Below are positions 25,911 to 35,260 of a stretch of DNA of 59,109 nt, in pieces. Every line of letters begins with the position of its first letter. Position 1 is the first letter of the stretch. The notes under the pieces are model-generated. The model saw only the letters and a program-made list of their open reading frames with translations. It ran no database searches and was not told the origin of the DNA. The translations under genes and the position numbers were made by a program. The DNA is from Verrucomicrobiota bacterium JB024 (GTDB lineage: Bacteria; Verrucomicrobiota; Verrucomicrobiia; Opitutales; Cerasicoccaceae), in NCBI GenBank assembly GCA_030673825.1, contig JAUTCS010000035.1, positions 1-59,109 of the forward strand, read 5' to 3'.

Positions 25911-27569
25911 TCACTCACGAGGCAGATCGGCCTCGTCCAATGTGTAAGCCCACACAGCCGGCCGTGGTAACGGCTTGGGCCCGGCATTGTAATCGACCAC
26001 GACGACCGTTCCATCCCCTAACTGAGTCCACCCGCTATAACCGTTGTGCGCATGACAGTAGGTCGCATTGTAGTCCAGACAAAGGACGGATCGCCGGCGG
26101 AAGGGATCCGGGAAGCCTTGCGAAGCACACCACTTCCAGTCGATGGCATGATCAGAAATGTTCCGGACCTGCACCCGGAAAGAACGCCACTGACTGACCC
26201 CGGCGTTCCGTTCGAAAACGACCGAACGCTCATCGATGCCGCGCATTTCGCTTTTGCGATTGCCGAAGCCAACCTCCCGGCGCCAGAGGTTTCCAAGCTC
26301 AGATTCGAGCAGCAAGCTGCCGTCAGCCCAAATCGAAACCTTGCCTCCGACACGCTCGATCCGCAGGCGCCGCCACCCACGCAGGTCCAACGAGGCGAAA
26401 ATCTCGGGGCGGTCGGCCAGGCAAACCCGGTCGGGCAACAGCCGCACCCAGCATCCGGCAGAGATGTTGCAGGCGTGAATGTCCGCCGACCTGACCCGCA
26501 CCTCACACTCGACCGATACCGCGGTCTGGGCGTCTTCTGCCGGATAGAGCGCGTAGGCCACGGCCGAGGGGTTGCCTTCGCCCGTCGTCAATTCATAGCA
26601 ACCCTCAAGCAGACGGGCACATTGCTCATCCCCGATGAAACAGCCGGGTTCGTAATCCGGCAGACAGTCGGGATCAAAGCTGGACGCGTAGGTCGCGATC
26701 GTGCCCCAGAAATTACGGTGCGTGACCAAGAGCCGCCCCGAGGCCAGGCGCCCCGGAATGGGACGATGCCCGTAGATCGGCAGCAAACGCGGGGCTCCCC
26801 AGGTGCGTCCATAATCATGACTGATGAGCAGGCGGCTGGGCTGCCCGAGATACCCGGCCATGTCACCGCAGCGGGCGATCCCCCAAACGGTACCACCGCC
26901 CATATCGACAAGGCCCACCTCACAGTCCGAGTAGAGCTGATCATCATTCAGAATATGCTCGCTCCAGGTTTTCCCACCGTCGCTGGAGATGACGGCATCA
27001 CAGCGGTAATAGGCATATGAGGGAAGACTCGCCGCGTACTCGTAAGGCATGCGTCGGTCGTCGCGGCGAGGCAGCGCGGTCGTGCGGGTGTAGATGAGAT
27101 CGCCGTTGCTGAGCGAGGAAATACGCTCCGGCTCGCCCCCGACCCGGTCCACCTGCTGAGGCGCGCTCCAGGTGAGGCCGCCATCTTCGCTCCAGAAGAC
27201 GTAGTTGGCCATCCCTCTGTCCGGCTGTTGCCAATCGTACAACGAGACGTGTTCTTCGTGTGCTTGCCGGTTACCCAGATCGCAGATCACCGCCAAACGG
27301 CCATCAGCCAAAGTGTTGATCTCCGGGGACACCCAGACGCTCCCCTCGCGATGAATATCCCGGTGGCTGATGCTTTGCGGAGTCCCCCAAGTCCGGGCGC
27401 CATCGCGACTTCTCGCGATCATAATATCCGTCGTCGTCCGGCAATGCTGATCCGTGCGCAGGAAACAAGCGATTAGGTCGCCCCCATGTTGAGCAACGCT
27501 GCAAAAACCGAGGTAATTGTCCGCCTCCATGGCGACAAGGTGGCGACATTCAGGGCGAATGGTGTGCAT
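25911..27569 (-). CDS. BNR-repeat sialidase-superfamily protein with inserted beta-sandwich
   Basis: A 552-residue protein with several Asp-box/BNR motifs: 'ARSRDGARTWGTPQ', 'SEDGGLTWSAP', 'SSDGGKTWSEH' and 'SHDYGRTWGAP'. These mark the six-bladed propeller of sialidases and related enzymes. Between about 340 and 480 an inserted region reads like a concanavalin-type sandwich ('RRLRIERVGGKVSIWADGSL'). No signal peptide is visible, so the enzyme should be cytoplasmic. It may release or hydrolyse a sialic-acid-like residue, or act on another glycoside; the catalytic Arg triad and Tyr/Glu pair were not confirmed. Confidence 0.68.
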   Translation of the reverse strand: MHTIRPECRHLVAMEADNYLGFCSVAQHGGDLIACFLRTDQHCRTTTDIMIARSRDGARTWGTPQSISHRDIHREGSVWVSPEINTLADGRLAVICDLGNRQAHEEHVSLYDWQQPDRGMANYVFWSEDGGLTWSAPQQVDRVGGEPERISSLSNGDLIYTRTTALPRRDDRRMPYEYAASLPSYAYYRCDAVISSDGGKTWSEHILNDDQLYSDCEVGLVDMGGGTVWGIARCGDMAGYLGQPSRLLISHDYGRTWGAPRLLPIYGHRPIPGRLASGRLLVTHRNFWGTIATYASSFDPDCLPDYEPGCFIGDEQCARLLEGCYELTTGEGNPSAVAYALYPAEDAQTAVSVECEVRVRSADIHACNISAGCWVRLLPDRVCLADRPEIFASLDLRGWRRLRIERVGGKVSIWADGSLLLESELGNLWRREVGFGNRKSEMRGIDERSVVFERNAGVSQWRSFRVQVRNISDHAIDWKWCASQGFPDPFRRRSVLCLDYNATYCHAHNGYSGWTQLGDGTVVVVDYNAGPKPLPRPAVWAYTLDEADLPRE

Positions 27570-27662
27570 AACTTCAGAAGACTAAATGATTCGTCAAGGG
27601 AGTTAAGTTCCGGAGTGACTACAAGCAAAGACAGGTAACTATACCGGCGCCAAGGAGTCCGG

Positions 27663-28943
27663 CTAGGGCTGGCTATCCACTAGATCGCTACGGACCGGCA
27701 GGCAATCCAGATCTTGGCGGGTCAGGCGGACATGGATGACCTGGCGCATCTGATGGTCGATAAACAGTTCGAGCTGGTCGCCATCGACCAGCAAGTCCGC
27801 ATACGAGACCATCGGAGTCACGCCTCCCCAGCCATTGAGCACGGCGGGCTCGCAGGCGTTAACCGCGACCAGCCTGGGCTCGCTCCACGTGCGACTGCCA
27901 TCTGTCGAAAGCGCACACCACAGCTCGACACGCGCCTCATGGGCAAAGATATGGGCTCCTCCATCCGCCGGGCGGCGCTTGTTGTGAAAAAAGGCCACGA
28001 GGGTTTTACCATCGGCTAACATGAAAAGCATGGGCGGCGCGTCAAGGTGGACCAGCGGCGTAGGCTCAAAGGCCGACCAGGTCAGCCCGTCGTCATCGCT
28101 ACGACTCTGCCACAGGCGTCCTTCCGGAGTCCGCGCCATGAGCAGGATTTGTCCGTCGGGAAGCAGGATGGGCCGGGCTTCGTCCATTCGGCAGGTACCG
28201 GGGCACTGCCAGCCGTTCGGCCGGGCCGCAGGCAGGACCGTCCAGGTCTCTCCTCGGTCGGCGCTGCGCAGCAGATACTGATGCGTCACGACATGCTCTC
28301 CGGCCTCGTCCGCGGTCCAGTGAGAAGCATGAGCGCCCACCAGCCAGGCACCACTTCGGGTTTCGCACATGCGCATAGCGGACATACCGCAAAAGTTCGG
28401 ATCGTTCTGCGGGCGGATGATCTGCGCCGGGCTCCAGGTCCGGCCGTCGTCGTCCGAGAACCGGTAACCGATGGGGGCATTTTCGGTGCCGTCATGAAAT
28501 TCCACGACAGGCTCCGTTCCGAAGGCGTAAATCCTGGAACTGCCTGTCGGGATGAAGGGCACCGACGCGTGCATACTGTAGGGAACCTCCCAAGCCACCG
28601 CTCCCGGCGTCCAGGAGCAACCGCCATCGCTGGAGCGGTACTGGTACATCCGGTTTGCCATCTTACCCCGTCCGGCCCAGACATAGTGCATGGGACCGGC
28701 CGGATGCATCAGCAGATAGTCGCCCCCCGGCGTGATGATGCTGCGCGGATGGCAGACAAAATCATCCAGGCAGACGCGACGGGCTGTGAGGTTTCCAGCC
28801 AGGATGACACCCAGCTCTTTTTCCAAACGAAGACCCTCCGGCAGAACAGCGGTCGAGAATTTCTCTCCGGCAATCTCCACCGTATCCAGACAGTGGATAC
28901 CGTGCGCGGAAGCCGGGCAGTAATTGGATGACAGATCGGACAT
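27663..28943 (-). CDS. BNR-repeat sialidase-superfamily protein
   Basis: A 426-residue protein from the ATG at 28943; the frame upstream to 29246 is a shadow of the dehydrogenase gene. Asp-box motifs are visible: 'RSSDGGCSWTPG', 'FSDDDGRTWSPAQ', 'RSADRGETWTVL', 'RSDDDGLTWSAF' and 'STDGSRTWSEP'. These give a likely six-bladed sialidase propeller, with early 'DDFVCHPRSIITPGGDYL'. No signal peptide is seen. It is one of two unequal sialidase-like genes in tandem, about 90 bases apart, and is followed upstream by the dehydrogenase. Substrate is unknown. Confidence 0.7.
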   Translation of the reverse strand: MSDLSSNYCPASAHGIHCLDTVEIAGEKFSTAVLPEGLRLEKELGVILAGNLTARRVCLDDFVCHPRSIITPGGDYLLMHPAGPMHYVWAGRGKMANRMYQYRSSDGGCSWTPGAVAWEVPYSMHASVPFIPTGSSRIYAFGTEPVVEFHDGTENAPIGYRFSDDDGRTWSPAQIIRPQNDPNFCGMSAMRMCETRSGAWLVGAHASHWTADEAGEHVVTHQYLLRSADRGETWTVLPAARPNGWQCPGTCRMDEARPILLPDGQILLMARTPEGRLWQSRSDDDGLTWSAFEPTPLVHLDAPPMLFMLADGKTLVAFFHNKRRPADGGAHIFAHEARVELWCALSTDGSRTWSEPRLVAVNACEPAVLNGWGGVTPMVSYADLLVDGDQLELFIDHQMRQVIHVRLTRQDLDCLPVRSDLVDSQP

Positions 28944-28980
28944 GGGTAAGTTTTTTGAGAGGTTGGAGATAGAAAAAGAT

Positions 28981-29958
28981 TCAGGCGTTAACAACATGCT
29001 GCGGGGTTCCGCCGAAGAAAGACTGAAGGTTATCGCGGGTGATCCCCAGCAGGCGCTGGCGGCTTTCCTCGCTGGCCCAGGCCAGGTGCGGCGTGATGTA
29101 GCAGTTTTCCAAAGCCAGCAGCGGATTGTCCGCGCACATAGGCTCAACTCCGACCACGTCCACCGCCGCCGCGGCAAGCGGCCCCTCCCGTAAGGCCGCC
29201 GCGAGGTCGTGCTCTTTAATGAGGCCGCCCCGGGCGGTATTGACAAGCATACTGCCGGGTCTCATTCGGCCCAGTAAAGCGGCGTTGACGAAACCGGTGT
29301 TGGCCGGTGTCTGCGGACAATGCAGTGAAACCAAATCCGCCGACTCAAAAACCTCCTCGACCGAGTTCGCCCACGCAAACTCCGGCCAATCAAACCCACC
29401 CCGCCGACTGGGGGTATAGGCCAGCAGGCGAACTCCAAATGGCCGGAGCCGTTCCGCCACCGCCCGTCCAATCTCGCCCAAGCCGACCAGGCCCACCGTC
29501 ATGCCCGCAAGTTCTCTGGGCGGACTCAGCCAGTAGGAGAAAACGGGCGAGCGGACCCACTCCCCCGCCCTGACGCCGACCGCATGGTCGCCGACCCGGT
29601 TGCACATTTCCAGGATGAGGGCGACGGCGTGCTGAGCCACGGAAGTGGTGCTGTAGCTGGGCACGTTGCACACGGTCACGCCCTGACGGCGGGCCGCCTG
29701 CACATCGATGATATTGTATCCAGTCGCCAATACAGAGATGAGTTTCAATTCGGGGAGCATGCGCAGGGTTTCCGCGTCGAGAGGCACCTTGTTGGTCAGG
29801 ACGACCTGAGCTTCCCGGCAACGCTCGACGATCTGCGCCCGGTCGTGTCCCGTCCGGTCATAGAGGGTGAGCTCCCCGTAAGGCTCCAATATCGACCAGG
29901 AGCTGCGGCCGGAGAAATGAAAAGTCTCTGCGTCGAGAATGGTAATGTTGGGTTTCAT
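28981..29958 (-). CDS. D-2-hydroxyacid dehydrogenase (glycerate/hydroxypyruvate reductase-like)
   Basis: A 325-residue NAD-dependent dehydrogenase from the ATG at 29958, which overlaps the symporter stop (TGATG). Rossmann motif 'VGLVGLGEIGRAVAERL', catalytic Arg in 'LVNTARGGLIKEHDLA', and catalytic His in 'ITPHLAWASEESR' are present. The family reduces 2-keto acids or oxidises 2-hydroxyacids such as glycerate or D-lactate. In a pathway with pyruvate-releasing aldolases it could handle the short hydroxy-acid or aldehyde-derived product. It is probably in one operon with the symporter and the sialidase-like genes. Confidence 0.85.
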   Translation of the reverse strand: MKPNITILDAETFHFSGRSSWSILEPYGELTLYDRTGHDRAQIVERCREAQVVLTNKVPLDAETLRMLPELKLISVLATGYNIIDVQAARRQGVTVCNVPSYSTTSVAQHAVALILEMCNRVGDHAVGVRAGEWVRSPVFSYWLSPPRELAGMTVGLVGLGEIGRAVAERLRPFGVRLLAYTPSRRGGFDWPEFAWANSVEEVFESADLVSLHCPQTPANTGFVNAALLGRMRPGSMLVNTARGGLIKEHDLAAALREGPLAAAAVDVVGVEPMCADNPLLALENCYITPHLAWASEESRQRLLGITRDNLQSFFGGTPQHVVNA

Positions 29959-31940
29959 CAATCGTTTTGCCGTGAAGGGTTGAGTGTTTCACCAGGAGCG
30001 TTTTCGTCGCGATTGATCCCCGCACTGACGGTGCCGTCATCGAGCGGGTTGCGCTTGGCGTGCCGGAGCACATCCATCAGCTCCCGCAGGTTGATCGCGC
30101 CACCGATCAGGAACCAGACCGTGACGATGACCGCCTTCACGAGCCCGATGCCGAGAAATATTTTCCAGTAACTGAACCACCAGTCGTCGCTCCAGCGCTC
30201 GTGTAGATTCAGGACGGTGATGATCACAAAGGCGCTGAACAGGCTCAACGACCACGCGATCGTCAGATAAAAGATGATCCGGTCGCGACGGTTGAAATCC
30301 CGGCCCGGCTTCAAGGCGTGCCACCCAAGACGCGGCTTGGGCTGGCCGTATTTCTCGGGATGGTCGGTCATCTCCGCGTACTCGCCCCGGTGCAGCATAC
30401 GGTCGAGGTTGAACTGACGCCGCTGGGCGAGCGAGACAATGATGTACAGGCTGAGGGAGGTGATCATCGCCGCGAACAGCATCTGCTGACCGTCAAAGGG
30501 AAAGGCCGGGTCAAACTGCTTGATGAGAATCCCGCCGCAGCCGATGACGCTTCCGGTGATCATGGCGACAAACGCCGCCGGAGTCGTCCCCCGCCGTGAG
30601 TACAGCCCGCCAATAATCGCCGCCCCGGCTCCGCCGAGAAAGATCGCTCCGGTCAGCGACATAAACAACAGGATATACTGTGTTTGACGGAAGAACAGGC
30701 TGAAGACAAAGGCAAAGATCGCCACCCCCAAGATAGACACCCTCAACCACAGCATGTGCTGTTTCGGGTTCAGCGGACGCCCGCGCCACGGCACGATCAC
30801 GTCCTGGATAAGAATGCTGCCCCAGGAGTGCATGTAGGTGTTATCCGTCGAGATGGCAGAAGCCAGCATGACCGTCGCGAACAAGCCGAGCATTCCCACC
30901 GGAAGCAGTTCGCGGATGACCAGCGGGGTCGTCAGTTGCTTTTGCAGTTGCGCGTCGCCGACCGCTCCGAGCGCCTCGTTCGCCGCCTGCGCCTGGGCCG
31001 AGAAGTCCGCGCTGTGCATGACCACCAGCGCGGCAATCGGCAGAAAAATCGGAAGCAGCGTCGTCACCGCCGTGCGCCACTGCGCCAGCACTTTCCCCAT
31101 CCGCGCCTCATGTGGCGAGCGCGCGGAGGAGTTGTACGCCTGCCCCCCCTGCCAGGCCATCGTCCAGTAGAACGCCCCGAAGAGATTCACCAGAAAATAG
31201 AACGCGTTAAAGTGCTTCACTTCTCCCGCATCGAAGGGATTGATCCGGGATTGGCCGCTTCCCCCCACCGACTGAAGGGCTTCCTTGACGGTGTCCATGT
31301 TGAAATGAAGCACCAGAAAGATGAGGACGGCAACCAGCACGACATTCACAAACTGCGCCTGCACAAAGTCTGTCACCATGATCACGATCTGTCCGCCCGT
31401 CAGGGTGAAAAACAACGCCGTGGACAACAGCAGAATCATGACCACCGGGTAGGTCTGCATCTCCAAAGAGCCAATCGTGAAGCTCTGCGGCAACCCACAG
31501 AAATACACAAAGAACCGCGCGGTAACAGCGGGGAAAATACCGTAGTTGATGATGCCTGAGAAAAACGCGAGCCCCCCGGCGAAGATGCGAAACTTACGCC
31601 CATAGCGCAGTTCGAAAAACTGCCCCAGCGTCATAGCCCGCGTCTGCCGGTAGCGATAGATCACCCACCCGCTCGTCGAGATGATGAGGGCCGCCGGCAG
31701 CAACATCAGTTGCCAGAAGGCCGGCACAAACCCGGCCAGGTAGTACATCTCGAAGTACGCAATCAGATTAATCGCGCCCAGTCCCGAGGCCCCCTCGGCC
31801 ATCGTCACCAGGTAGCGCCCCGCCGCACGATTCGCCGAAAGGAAATCAGCGACACTGCGCGTATAACGCTTGAAGAAGACGACGATTCCAAAAAGCAGGA
31901 GCGTAAATACAATCAGGATTATCCAGTCGAGTGGTGCCAT
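29958..31940 (-). CDS. Sodium:solute symporter (SSS family)
   Basis: A 660-residue transporter with about 13-14 membrane helices, from the ATG at 31940; a TTG at 32000 precedes it in frame. The SSS hallmark start, 'RYTRSVADFLSANRAAGRYL', and 'EGASGLGAINLIAYFEMYYL' are visible. Later segments include 'MLGLFATVMLASAISTDNTY', which carries the conserved small-residue sodium site region. Family members import sugars, sialic acid, pantothenate or inositol with sodium. Its place beside sialidase-like and aldolase genes suggests it imports the sugar acid that the cluster degrades. Confidence 0.85.
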   Translation of the reverse strand: MAPLDWIILIVFTLLLFGIVVFFKRYTRSVADFLSANRAAGRYLVTMAEGASGLGAINLIAYFEMYYLAGFVPAFWQLMLLPAALIISTSGWVIYRYRQTRAMTLGQFFELRYGRKFRIFAGGLAFFSGIINYGIFPAVTARFFVYFCGLPQSFTIGSLEMQTYPVVMILLLSTALFFTLTGGQIVIMVTDFVQAQFVNVVLVAVLIFLVLHFNMDTVKEALQSVGGSGQSRINPFDAGEVKHFNAFYFLVNLFGAFYWTMAWQGGQAYNSSARSPHEARMGKVLAQWRTAVTTLLPIFLPIAALVVMHSADFSAQAQAANEALGAVGDAQLQKQLTTPLVIRELLPVGMLGLFATVMLASAISTDNTYMHSWGSILIQDVIVPWRGRPLNPKQHMLWLRVSILGVAIFAFVFSLFFRQTQYILLFMSLTGAIFLGGAGAAIIGGLYSRRGTTPAAFVAMITGSVIGCGGILIKQFDPAFPFDGQQMLFAAMITSLSLYIIVSLAQRRQFNLDRMLHRGEYAEMTDHPEKYGQPKPRLGWHALKPGRDFNRRDRIIFYLTIAWSLSLFSAFVIITVLNLHERWSDDWWFSYWKIFLGIGLVKAVIVTVWFLIGGAINLRELMDVLRHAKRNPLDDGTVSAGINRDENAPGETLNPSRQND

Positions 31941-32033
31941 GGCAGGGGTATTAGAATCAGAACAACAAAATTCACGTGATATATCAATAGGAATCTGCAA
32001 AAAATCCTGCTATCCTATTTATGATCGAGCGCC

Positions 32034-33425
32034 TCAATGAGCGGCCCCGACGACCGCCTGAGCATCGACGATCGCGCCCGTCTCACGCAGACGGTCCCGT
32101 AGTTTCTCGCTATCGATCTGCGCGGCATTGCCACCCTTGTCGAGGGCCATGACGGCTGCCTGGCCCGCCGCCTCGCCCATCGCGTAGCAGGGAGCCATGA
32201 CCCGCAGCGGCCCCAGGAGCAAACGCTCAACACTTACCGCCCGCCCGGGGCAGAGGATGTTCCTCACCGGACGCGGAAGCATGATCCTGTAGGGGATGGC
32301 AATCACCTCCGGCGCTCGCACGCCCTGCTCATCCAGTGGCTGGTAGCTGGGCTTGCGAGGATCAGGCAGGTCGAAACCGTAGCCGCTAAAGCCGATCGTA
32401 TCGGAAAACTCGATACGTTTCATGACATCCTCCACCGTATAGAGAAAGTCGCCGCGAATACGCCGCGTCTCGCGAATACCCAACGACGGCGAGACCTCGA
32501 TGATACGACTGTCCGCGAACCCGGGGAAATGCTTACGCATAATCGAGAAGAGCTCGTGGACCTGGGAACGCCCTTCCATCATCCCACGCGAAATTGACCG
32601 GCCGTCGGTTCCGTCCACTCCGCATATACGCGTGGTGTTGATCATAAAGGTTCCCCTCTCCGGCGCCTGCTGGCTGATGAAGATATCAAAGGAAAACGGC
32701 CACTCCCCGGATTCGCGCAATCGCTGGATGATGTCCTTCAGCCGAATCGACTCATGAGCCCTCATATAGGATTCGAGCGCGTCCTGATCCACCCGGTCCA
32801 CACGGAACATCAGGGTAGCGGGCGTCATCAGCCCGTCCTCCTCCCTGCCTTTGGCAAATTCGCACCCGCTGCGGGCCGCAACATCGGCGTCCCCGGTCGC
32901 ATCGACGACGACCCCGGCCTCGACCGCCTGGAGCCCCGCCTTGTTAAAGAAAATCACCTGACGGACGCGTTCGCCCTCCACCACCGCGTCCACAAAGCTC
33001 GTGAAAAAGAGCACATCCACGCCAGCCTTGACCATCATCTCGTCCAACAGCGAGACCATCTCGCGGGGCTCAAAATAAAAGCCCACCGCCAAATCGCCCG
33101 GCGCCCATCCGAAAGGCTGATAATACTGGTTGGGGATAGACGCCGGGTCGATACCGGCCCCGCGGGCGATCAAGATCTCCGACATCTCACGAAAGATACC
33201 CCCGACGCAGGGATGCCCATCGTTACGTGTGCGACCGCCGAGCAGGCTTGTCACGCCGGCACTGGTTCCGACACCTCCCAATTGCCCGGTCCCTTCCAGC
33301 AAGAGCACACGCGCCCCAGAGCGCGCCGCCGCCAGAGCCGCCGGAATCCCCGAGGGGCCTCCACCGCACACCACCACATCGTACTGGCCCAGAACCGGGA
33401 TTCGCTCAAGCCTCTCAATATTCAT
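32034..33425 (-). CDS. FAD-dependent oxidoreductase (FAD_oxidored family)
   Basis: A 463-residue flavoprotein. Dinucleotide-binding motif 'YDVVVCGGGPSGIPAALAAA' starts about residue 14, followed by 'LEGTGQLGGVGTSAGVTSLL' and later 'GVVVDATGDADVAARSG', the family trio. It is a clear paralogue of the N-terminal domain of the 761-residue fusion protein (21357-23642), with the same 'CGGGP', 'GGxxT' and 'DATGxxxV' spacing. In these phyla such enzymes oxidise sugars or sugar acids within polysaccharide-use clusters. Its substrate and electron acceptor are unknown. It lies upstream of the symporter gene, on the same strand. Confidence 0.82.
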   Translation of the reverse strand: MNIERLERIPVLGQYDVVVCGGGPSGIPAALAAARSGARVLLLEGTGQLGGVGTSAGVTSLLGGRTRNDGHPCVGGIFREMSEILIARGAGIDPASIPNQYYQPFGWAPGDLAVGFYFEPREMVSLLDEMMVKAGVDVLFFTSFVDAVVEGERVRQVIFFNKAGLQAVEAGVVVDATGDADVAARSGCEFAKGREEDGLMTPATLMFRVDRVDQDALESYMRAHESIRLKDIIQRLRESGEWPFSFDIFISQQAPERGTFMINTTRICGVDGTDGRSISRGMMEGRSQVHELFSIMRKHFPGFADSRIIEVSPSLGIRETRRIRGDFLYTVEDVMKRIEFSDTIGFSGYGFDLPDPRKPSYQPLDEQGVRAPEVIAIPYRIMLPRPVRNILCPGRAVSVERLLLGPLRVMAPCYAMGEAAGQAAVMALDKGGNAAQIDSEKLRDRLRETGAIVDAQAVVGAAH

Positions 33426-33499
33426 AGTGATATTTCAGCAAAAGCCTACTGCAATGCCAATACTAAAAACAGGAAAAATGCAAAAGAGCAATGCCGCCG

Positions 33500-34171
33500 T
33501 CAGGGCAGGCCACGGAAGAGCGCCTCTTTCCCGCAACGGATGTGGTGCCGCACGAGACGCGCCGCCTCATCGGCCTTGGCCACCGATAGAGCCTTCAGCA
33601 ACTCAATGTGGCTATCTCGCATGCTCTCGGGATGAACCGACTGATAAAGCTGAATGCCCATGAAGAGCTTTTTACGCATCACATTCCCAAAAGCTGTCAG
33701 CAACATGGGAATCCCCGTCAGGGCCACCAAGGCAGAATGGAATTCGTTTTCGATGTTCCAGGCCAGACGAATATCCTGGTAGTCTTTATCGGCCGCAGCC
33801 GCCAGGCGCTCCAGCTCAGCGTAGTGCCCCTGGACGAGACTGCCGGCGTAAATTCGGGCCGCCTCGCATTCCAGGGCCTCACGCAGAATGAACTGTCCGC
33901 GCAGATCCTCCATGCGCACCCCGCAAACCCGGGTACCCTTTCGCGGGATGGATTCGAGGATGCCATCGGACTCCAGTTGCACGACCGCTTCCAGGACGGG
34001 CGCGACACTGATGTTGAGCTCCTCCGCAATCTGCCTGCGGTTTAGCAGATCCCCCGGTGCCAGCTCGTTGGCCATGAGCTTCTCCATCAAATAGTCGTAG
34101 GCTTTCTGGGAAAGGCTGACCTTGGGAGTATTTCCAGGGATTCGAGCGGGTTTGGATTTCACACGGGTCAT
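33500..34171 (-). CDS. GntR/FadR-family transcription regulator
   Basis: A 223-residue regulator. The N-terminal winged helix shows 'YDYLMEKLMANELAPGDLLN' and 'RRQIAEELNISVAPVLEAVV', then 'LESDGILESIPRKGTRV'. The C-terminal part is an FCD helical bundle with 'ECEAARIYAG' and 'FHSALVALTGIPML', which usually binds a carboxylate or metal ligand. Sialic-acid regulators such as NanR belong to this class, which suits the cluster, but the ligand is not proven. It is transcribed just upstream of the FAD oxidoreductase and symporter genes. Confidence 0.82.
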   Translation of the reverse strand: MTRVKSKPARIPGNTPKVSLSQKAYDYLMEKLMANELAPGDLLNRRQIAEELNISVAPVLEAVVQLESDGILESIPRKGTRVCGVRMEDLRGQFILREALECEAARIYAGSLVQGHYAELERLAAAADKDYQDIRLAWNIENEFHSALVALTGIPMLLTAFGNVMRKKLFMGIQLYQSVHPESMRDSHIELLKALSVAKADEAARLVRHHIRCGKEALFRGLP

Positions 34172-34255
34172 TGCGACTGGAATCCATAGGATATATGTAA
34201 AGATATGTCAAGTGTACCTACCTGACTATATCTCGCCGATAACTGTACCGTAAGA

Positions 34256-35260
34256 TCAGGCCAGCAAGGAGCGCAAGACGGGAGCAAGCCCCCGGGCAAT
34301 TTTGGTCATGCCGTAATCGGACGGATGTATCAAGTCGTCCAGAAGGTCCGCGTAGTCCGTCAAAACCCGCTCCCCGCTGAGGTACTGCACCCGGGCATAC
34401 CGACCGCACAGACGAGACAGAACCTCGCGATACGAACCGGCTAAAGCGCGGCGCGGAGACTCCCCCAAGTCCCCAAAATGCGGCAGTACCGAAAGACACA
34501 GAATCGGGCGCCGCCGCGCCGTCAGGCGTTCCAGCATGTAGCGGACTCGTCGCTCAAACTCTTCCGCCGGGATACCATGGCCCACCATATTGACAGACAC
34601 GCACAGCAGCGCGACATCCCAGCCGGACATCGCCGCCATATAGTCGCTGACCGCCTCCTCGCACAGCGCCGACCCGCCCGAGCCGAGATTGACAACATCC
34701 CAGCCCAGTTCTCGACAGACTTGATTCACATAGCAGGCGTGCTGGTGAGACGCTCCAATGCCTTGCGTGATGGATGTCCCGTAAGCCAGGAGCCGGACCC
34801 GCGGCACCTCTCCCTGCCTCGGCAAGCGCACATCCCCCTCCCCTTCGATGAAGAGCACCGGATCCCCCCGCATCAGCAGACGACACACCCAAGGCTTGAA
34901 CGCATGGTCCGCGAATCTTTCAGGACCGATTTCCCGCATCCGCTCATGCATCACGAACTCCAGCGTCGTCGGCTCCGGGCCGATTTTGCGCGGGAAACGC
35001 TCCGCGAACATCCCCCAAAATGGCCACAACTCCGTCTCCTTCCCCAGCGACCGGAAAGTCAACCGAACCGGGCGAGTCCAATCCTGCGGGACGAAGCGGA
35101 CTTCCACACCGTACGGCTCCTGCATCCGCTGCTGCGCAATCGGGTTCAACCGTGCCCGAACGTCCTCCGGCACCCGCTGCAAAAGCCAGCCTCCGGCCTG
35201 TTGCGCACGGAATTCCGCCACATTATGAAAGCTCAGGTGATCAGGACTCAGCCGGTTCAT
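34256..35260 (-). CDS. SGNH/GDSL-type hydrolase
   Basis: A 334-residue protein with a C-terminal SGNH esterase domain. The block I serine is in 'RLLAYGTSITQGIGASHQHA', block II glycine in 'VVNLGSGGSALCE', block III Asn in 'LLCVSVNM', and the Asp-x-x-His pair near the end in 'DYADLLDDLIHPSDYG'. The N-terminal 150 residues form a beta-rich domain. Relatives include sialate O-acetylesterases and carbohydrate esterases, so removal of acetyl groups from the imported glycan is a reasonable guess. It has no signal peptide. Its start overlaps the deacetylase stop by four bases. Confidence 0.75.
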   Translation of the reverse strand: MNRLSPDHLSFHNVAEFRAQQAGGWLLQRVPEDVRARLNPIAQQRMQEPYGVEVRFVPQDWTRPVRLTFRSLGKETELWPFWGMFAERFPRKIGPEPTTLEFVMHERMREIGPERFADHAFKPWVCRLLMRGDPVLFIEGEGDVRLPRQGEVPRVRLLAYGTSITQGIGASHQHACYVNQVCRELGWDVVNLGSGGSALCEEAVSDYMAAMSGWDVALLCVSVNMVGHGIPAEEFERRVRYMLERLTARRRPILCLSVLPHFGDLGESPRRALAGSYREVLSRLCGRYARVQYLSGERVLTDYADLLDDLIHPSDYGMTKIARGLAPVLRSLLA

